Shown: positions 58,228 through 64,000 of the stretch, piece after piece
How the letters are laid out: the number at the start of each line of letters is the position of its first letter
Numbering within the stretch: the stretch's first letter is position 1
Assembly (NCBI GenBank): GCA_002104985.1
Contig: MCGO01000088.1
Coordinates: 102,584 to 166,583, forward strand
Source of the DNA: Rhizoclosmatium globosum
Lineage: Eukaryota; Chytridiomycota; Chytridiomycetes; Chytridiales; Chytriomycetaceae
Direction of reading: 5' to 3'
DNA length: 64,000 bases
Translations under genes and position numbers: made by a program
The notes under the pieces: model-generated
The model's input: only the letters and a program-made list of their open reading frames with translations
Told to the model about the DNA's origin: nothing
Database searches by the model: none

Positions 58228-58597
58228 GGCTTTGATTTGTTCGAGAAGGATTTTTGGTTCTTGTTGAAATGCACGCGGACAGTCGTGGAGATCGGCAAAA
58301 CCTTGCCTCAAGTTGAGCGGATGCTCTTTGTTATGACATCGATCGCTACGAACATGAACTAGCACTCCTTTGTAGAGCTCATCTGATGACCATTGGTCAA
58401 TTAATCAGTGGCTGAACACAAGTAGCCACCTTGGCACTCGGCAACAGAATCCAAATTTGGAACATACATTATAAACAACACTGAGCAGAAATATGAGCGA
58501 AATAAAGAACGATGAGTTTGAGAGTTTTAATGCACGTGGTGGCAAAACCTTATTCAGACGCCTTCAACAAGTGCACGCGGAAAAAAAAGATCGGAAA
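58228..58597. other. Divergent promoter region of ABCG copies
   Basis: A 370-nt gap between ABCG copy 1 (minus) and copy 2 (plus). No coding content or clear motif was found. Confidence 0.5.
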
Positions 58598-60532
58598 ATG
58601 GCCACACTGACTTCCTCGTGGCAGAAAGGCCACTTTCATCAGCATCAGTGATAGTCGAGTCTCCTGATGACCAGACCAGTGCGGGACTAACGCTCAGCTG
58701 GAAAGACTTGGGTTACTCAATCAAAGATAAACCCATTCTATCTGATCTGTATGGAAGCGTAGAACCAGGTCAAGTCTTGCTGTGATGGGTCCATCTGGTG
58801 CTGGAAAGAGTACCTTTCTGGTGAGCACCACTTTGAGTTCTTCCTCACTCACCCATGATCCAAGGATGTCATTGCTGGTCGCAAAGGAAATGCCGGTGTT
58901 CTTCACGGCCAGGTCTTGCTTAATGGAACGGAAAGACCTATGAAGAAATATTCGAGTTATGTCACTCAGGATGATAGTTTGATCGGTTGTTTCACTGTTC
59001 GCGAGACTATTCGCTATGCTGTTGAAATGGGACAGCCAACAACGTCCAAGAAAGTCCGGGATGAGAAAGTGCACGAGTTGTTGACCCAATTTGGGTTGAT
59101 GAAATGTGCGGACTCACCAGTTGGCGATCTCATTATTTCTGGTATCTCTGGAGGTGAAAAACGTCGTCTTTCAATTGCGGTCCAGTTGGTCAAGGAACCA
59201 AAGATCATCTTTCTTGATGAGCCAACGACTGGGTTGGATTCTGCTGCTTCGTTTAGAGTCATGGAATCAATCCGAGATATGGCGAGACGTAGAAACTGCA
59301 CTGTTGTTTGCTCTATTCACCAGCCATCTCCATCAACGTATGCACTTTTTGATCAAGTTCTCTTCTTGGCCCGTGGAAACACTGTTTATTACGGACCAAA
59401 CAAAGGACCCGAAGCGGCATACTTTAAGACTGTCGGACTTGAAATTCCAGTGCACTCCAACATCCCAGACGTTGTTTTGGACAATATTAATGTTGACTTC
59501 TTGGGTGACGAATCACTTGCCAATTCTCATATTGACCACCTTTCCAAGGCTTGGTCCAACTCTAATGGCCGCGTCGAATCTATTTCAGCGTTTGAATCTT
59601 CTCTCAAGCTTGTGAACAAGGCTGGTGATGGGCAGGGAATGATTGTTGGCGGTGGAGACTACATCCATTCGTTTGGCAAACAGATTGAAATCCTTACCCG
59701 ACGCAACCTCCACAATGCTCTCAAGAATATTCTTTTGTTCTGGGCCCGTATTGGACTGTATGCATCCATGTCTGTCTTAATGGAACTGGGAATGCCAACG
59801 AACCAAAACACGGTCCAGGACAGATTTTCTGCAATCTTTTTTGCGATTGCGTTCTTGGCGTTTATGTCAGTTGCTGGTATTCCCGCCATTCTTGAAGAAA
59901 GGGCTGTTTTTATCGGGAGCGTATGAACAGAACTTACAGTGTTGGGGCGTACGTTATTGCCAACACGCTGGTTTCTCTTCCATTTATTTTCATAATCGCA
60001 GTCAGTTTTGCGACTCCAGCTTACTGGATGATGGGACTCAATGCTGGAGCATCCAACTTTTTCATCTTCATCACTTATCTCTGGCTTGCACTCTACGTTG
60101 CCGAATCCTTTGTCGTTCTGATCTCTGCCATGTTCCCTATTTTTGTCGCGGCCCTTACGCTGGTCAGCTTCTTTAACGGACTTGAAATGGTACTCAAGGG
60201 TTCTTTGTCCGCCGTGATAATATTCCAGCCTTCTGGAAGTACGTTTTTCATTACTGGAACTACCAAAAGTGGTCGTGGGAGGCATTGATTGCAAATGAAT
60301 TCGTTGGACTTACTTTCCAGTGCGATCCCAAACCAAGTGGTAATGGCTGCTTCTGCTCAATTCCGTCCAGTCTGGGACAGACGCTTGTACATTTTCTGGA
60401 GAGGACGTCATCGCAAATTATGGATACACCGACTATTCGTACTGGAAAAGCACCGTTTGTTTGCTTGCGTTGATTGTTTTCTACCGTCTTGCTTTCTATG
60501 TAACCTTGCGCGTCAAAAAGCCGAAAGTGTGA
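58598..60532 (+). pseudogene. ABCG-type half-transporter (copy 2, disrupted)
   Basis: A close paralogue of copy 3 by sequence. Every block is present, from DFLVAERPLSS and LTLSWKDLGYSIKDKPILSD through [27 protein letters not shown] and IIFLDEPTTGLDSAAS to SSLG and a C-terminal VTLRVKKPKV in shifted frames. Slips occur at the start (about 58602), at 58776 (GQVLAVM, one base lost), at 59907-59911 (T-run one short, before the [10 protein letters not shown] block), near 60200 and near 60380. The segment normally reading [15 protein letters not shown] is shortened to LMELGMPTNQNT. The intron at about 58820-58862 is kept. The density of lesions exceeds that of its neighbours, so I call it a pseudogene, with part of the damage possibly being sequence error. 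Confidence 0.75.
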
Positions 60533-60843
60533 GAAGTATTGAATAAAGTGCCTTTTTGCAGTGATTGGTTCATGTACTAACCCTATTTTCTCTTGGCAAA
60601 TTGGCTACACAACCAAAGTAATTCGGCCGACATAGAAGTTTGAGTTTTCAAATGAGGCTATAAACCCGTAATATAGATTTCTGCGTGTCCTCAGTTACAT
60701 ATTAACCAGCGAAAAGGATTGCCATTCAAAACATAAAAATCGCTGGATGAATAAGCTAATAGAATTTTCCCCGTTGTGGCTGTCCAAACCCATCGTCTTG
60801 AAAAAACCAATAGAAAAGGCAAAAGGGTTCACAGCACCTCAAA
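60533..60843. other. Upstream region of ABCG copy 3
   Basis: About 310 nt, including a TATA-like gctataaacc near 60657 and an A-rich stretch before the start codon. I see no gene. Confidence 0.45.
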
Positions 60844-62877
60844 ATGAGCAAAGAAACCAGCGACTTCCTCATGGCCGAACGTCCTCCTTCGACAGAAACT
60901 GCAGTTACAGTTGACTCAACTTCGTCAGCCTCTTCTGGTCTTACACTCAGCTGGAAAGACTTGGGCTACACCATCAAGGACAAGACGCTTCTCTCTGGCT
61001 TGAACGGATGTGTTGAGCCTGGCCAGGTCCTTGCTGTGATGGGTCCATCTGGTGCGGGAAAGAGTACCTTCTTGGTGGGTGTTGCCTTTGTTTCGAGATT
61101 GAGTGTTTCTGGAACAAACTGATCTGATCACACCTTTTTCTATTAGGACGTTGTGGCTGGCAGAAAAGGCAAAGTCGGGTCTCTGTATGGACAGGTCTTG
61201 TTGAATGGAACTCAGCGGGCTATGAAGAAGTACTCGAGCTATGTCACTCAGGACGACAGCTTGATTGGATGTTTCACGGTTCGTGAGACGATTCGGTACG
61301 CGGTGGAGCTTGGTCAACCGATTTCGAACAAGAAGGTGCGGGAGGATAAGGTGCAGGAGTTGTTGGCTCAGTTTGGATTGGTCAAGTGTGCGGACTCGCC
61401 TGTGGGTGATGCTATTATTAGAGGTATCTCTGGAGGTGAAAAGAGAAGGCTTTCGATTGCTGTTCAGCTTGTCAAGGAACCCAAGATTATCTTCTTGGAT
61501 GAGCCAACTTCCGGTTTGGACTCTGCTGCTTCATTCAAGGTTTGTATTTGTTGTCAGATTGGGTTCTCGTATCTTAAGATATCACGAAAGGTTATGGAGG
61601 CGATTCGGGATATGGCCAGACGAAGAAAGTGTACCATCGTTTGTTCGATTCACCAGCCGTCTCCTTCTACATACGCCTTGTTTGACAAGGTTCTCTTTCT
61701 CGCTCGCGGAAACACGGTTTACTATGGCCCAACGAATGGCATTGAGGCTGAGTACTTCAAGAGCGTTGGACATGAAATTCCAGTTCACTCCAATGTTCCA
61801 GATGCTGTCTTGGATCACATCAATGTGGATTTCTTGGGTGACGAAGAGTTGGCCAACACTCGTATCGACCACTTTGTCAAGTCATGGACTCAATCTGCTG
61901 GCCGTGTCGAATCTATTTCATCAGTCGATGCTGAACTGAAGAAAGCTCACACCTCAAACGAGGATGCTGGTATTATTGTGGGCGGAGGAGACTACACACA
62001 TGGTTTCTTGAAACAAGTTGAGATCCTCACTCGCCGAAACTTCCAAAATGCTCTCAAAAACATTTTGCTCTTCTGGGTCCGCTTAGCCATGTACCTTGCA
62101 ATGGCAATCCTTATGGGAACTACGTGGTTGCGAATGTCCGATAACCAGAACACGGTCCAGGACCGCTTTTCGGCCATTTTCTTCACAATTGCATTCTTGG
62201 CATTCATGAGTGTTGCTGGTATTCCGGCTGTTCTTGAGGAGCGTGCCGTGTTTTACCGCGAACGCATGAACCGAACTTATAGTGTTGGCGCCTATGTGAT
62301 TGCGAACACACTTGTTTCAATGCCGTTTGTGCTTATTATTGCTGTCGGTTTCTCGATTCCAGCGTACTGGCTCATGGGCATGAATAGTGGAGCTTCCAAT
62401 TTCTTTGTATTCATCGCGTACTTGTGGTTGGCCCTTTATGTTGCAGAATCAATGGTCATCTTGTTGGCTGCTATCTTCCCCATCTTCGTTGCGGCTTTGA
62501 CTCTCGCATCCTTTTTCAACGGATTAGAGATGGTCACTCAGGGATACTTTGTGCGTCGACAGAATATTCCAGCTTTCTGGAAGTACGTCTTCCATTACTG
62601 GAATTACCAAAAGTGGTCTTGGGAGGCATTGATTGCAAACGAGTTTGTTGGACTCACTTTCCAGTGTAACCCCAATCCTGTTGGAGGTGGCTGTTTTTGC
62701 TCTATTCCTTCTTCCTTGGGTCCTGACGCGTGCAAGTTTACTGGAGAGGATGTGATTGCTGAATATGGATACGGCGATTATTCATACTGGAAAAGTGCCG
62801 TTTGCCTCATTGCGTTGATCGTATTCTTCCGTCTTGCGTTCTATGTGACCTTGCGTGTCAAGAAGCCAAAGGTTTAA
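60844..62877 (+). CDS. ABCG-type half-transporter (copy 3, intact)
   Basis: A complete 636-residue ABCG half-transporter from exons 60844-61074, 61147-61539 and 61591-62877. The nucleotide-binding domain comes first: GPSGAGKST (about residue 67), ISGGEKRR (about 171), IIFLDEP (about 192) and CSIHQPSPSTYALFD. A six-span membrane half follows: [80 protein letters not shown] and ILLAAIFPIFVAALTLASFF. A loop with FQCNPNPVGGGCFCSIPSSL precedes the last span. The second intron is 51 nt, a multiple of three without a stop, so it can be misread as coding (VCICCQIGFSYLKISRK). The substrate is unknown; homologues export lipids, sterols or xenobiotics. Confidence 0.92.
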
Positions 62878-62972
62878 TTTCTCTGGTCTCATTGTTAATT
62901 TGTTTCGAAGTATAATAAAGAAAGAAGAGAAAAGAAGAAAGAAAAGAACAAAAAGAGCAAACAAACAAACAA

Positions 62973-64000
62973 ATGCGACCGTTTCTCCGTTCGTTCGCCA
63001 CTGCACCAAGTTCAACCGCGTCGCCTGCCGCCAAGATCCTGAATCGAATGCGAGTTCCGAAAGAAGGAAAGGCCGGCAGCGCAAGTGATCTGCTTTCGAC
63101 ACTTCCTTCGTCGGCCCAACAAGTCCCGGCGCAAGTCGAACCAGCCACAGCCACCGCAACAGCCACGACTGCTTCGTCTGTTTCGCTTGAATTCGTTTCT
63201 GGCTTCAAACGACTGGTTCCAAACTACCAGGCCTTGATGGGAAACCTGTTTGGCTACATGGCCTCGGGAAGCTCGGTTCGCTTGGAACGCAGAGAGGCGA
63301 TTCGAAACTATCTGAGGTGATTGGTCGGATGTTGAATGGTGAAGACCACTGACTCTGACACAGAACCGCCCGGGACATGAAAGTCTTTGTTCCTTTTGCC
63401 TTCTACCTGTTTACACCTTTTCACTCTGCAACTCTTCCTGTTATCTTCCGCTCTGCTCCTTCTCTCCTTCCATCTACTTTCTACACGGATGGGCTGTGGA
63501 ACTTGAAGGCTCGAGTGATCAGTCAAAAGAGAAGGGATGCTGCAGCTTCTGTCGTGGATGCTCTGTCGAAACAGGTGGATTCTATTGGGAACGCGTTTGT
63601 GTTTGAAAAGAGCACTGTGAATGCTGTTGGACTATTCAAGAAGCTGGTGAGTCGGTTTTGTGGCATTCTCAGCCTCTTCCGTACTAAAGATCAACACAAT
63701 TAGATGCTGACTACTTCATCCGTCACCTTTATCGACTTAAACTCTCTCCTTTATCCCCTCTTCGCCGCGCGTCTAACAGCTGGATACGGTCTCGCACAAC
63801 CAGCTGTTCTCACAAACTACTTGAACTTCACTGCCCCTCACTTGTTTCCTCGCACCCGTCTCCTCCAATGGGCTGATTGGATTCTCAAAGACGATGCAAT
63901 GCTCCGACGAGAAGGTGTAAGCAACTTGTCCAACCAAGAACTCTTGGAAGCTCTCGAAGAACGCGGATTCAAGCAATTGGATGGCCTCAACGTGCAAAAA
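62973..64000 (+). CDS. LETM1-domain mitochondrial protein (runs off right edge)
   Basis: An inner-membrane protein family for mitochondrial cation/proton exchange and ribosome contact (LETM1/Mdm38/LETMD1). Exons are 62973-63316, 63364-63646 and 63704 onward. The amino end is basic and Ser-rich like a targeting peptide (MRPFLRSFATAPSSTASPAA). Next come FVSGFKRLVPNYQALMGNLF and the LETM block RTARDMKVFVPFAFYLFTPF with LPVIFRSAPSLLPSTFYTDG. The third exon has LTNYLNFTAPHLFPRTRLLQ, then DDAMLRREGVSNLSNQELLE, the typical ribosome-binding-like helices. The frame is open at the window end, so the carboxyl part is missing. All visible junctions preserve frame. Confidence 0.85.

Overview
The window reads as nuclear DNA of a zoosporic (chytrid-like) fungus. 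Genes are dense on both strands and split by many short GT-AG introns of about 45-75 nt. Housekeeping genes look fungal (Tra1, chorismate mutase, type II PI4-kinase, eL28, eL34, ABCG half-transporters, a LETM1-like protein). Two genes are expected in flagellated early-diverging fungi but not in yeasts or moulds: a Fuzzy-like ciliogenesis protein and remains of cobalamin-dependent methionine synthase. The chytrid assignment is an inference from gene content; no rRNA marker is present.

Layout. 1-9.1 kb: Tra1 (minus, runs off the left edge), a tiny membrane protein, the Fuzzy-like gene and the methionine synthase relic. 9.1-23.2 kb: an expanding accessory block with two serine beta-lactamase-like hydrolases, three tandem copies of a four-pass membrane protein (one an internal-deletion relic), a membrane J-protein, a C2H2 gene and three WW-AIM24 copies. 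23.3-41.2 kb: a cell-surface block with two Cys-rich mucin-like proteins and a two-domain SGNH hydrolase. All three carry the same unclassified C-terminal module. Between them lie an F-box/LRR protein, a GNAT acetyltransferase, three tandem Gly/Ser-rich proteins with PPxY motifs, and a TIM-barrel sugar isomerase. 41.2-64 kb: TANGO2, two C2H2 paralogues sharing an upstream inverted-repeat element, PI4K type II, chorismate mutase, a SARAH-like microprotein, eL28, a large membrane protein, eL34, a stefin-like cystatin, three ABCG half-transporters and the start of a LETM1-like gene.

Two themes stand out. First, local duplication drives much of the content: membrane proteins x3, AIM24 x3, PPxY proteins x3, ABCG x3, beta-lactamase-like x2, C2H2 x2, surface module x3. 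Second, many genes, including the normally essential single-copy Tra1, carry 1-nt frameshifts. Every one I could size against a paralogue or family consensus is a deletion in a short base run. That pattern favours uncorrected sequence error over decay for most genes, so 'broken' calls here should be treated with caution. Genes that read cleanly end to end include the first WW-AIM24 copy, chorismate mutase, eL28, eL34, the cystatin, the sugar isomerase and the third ABCG gene.
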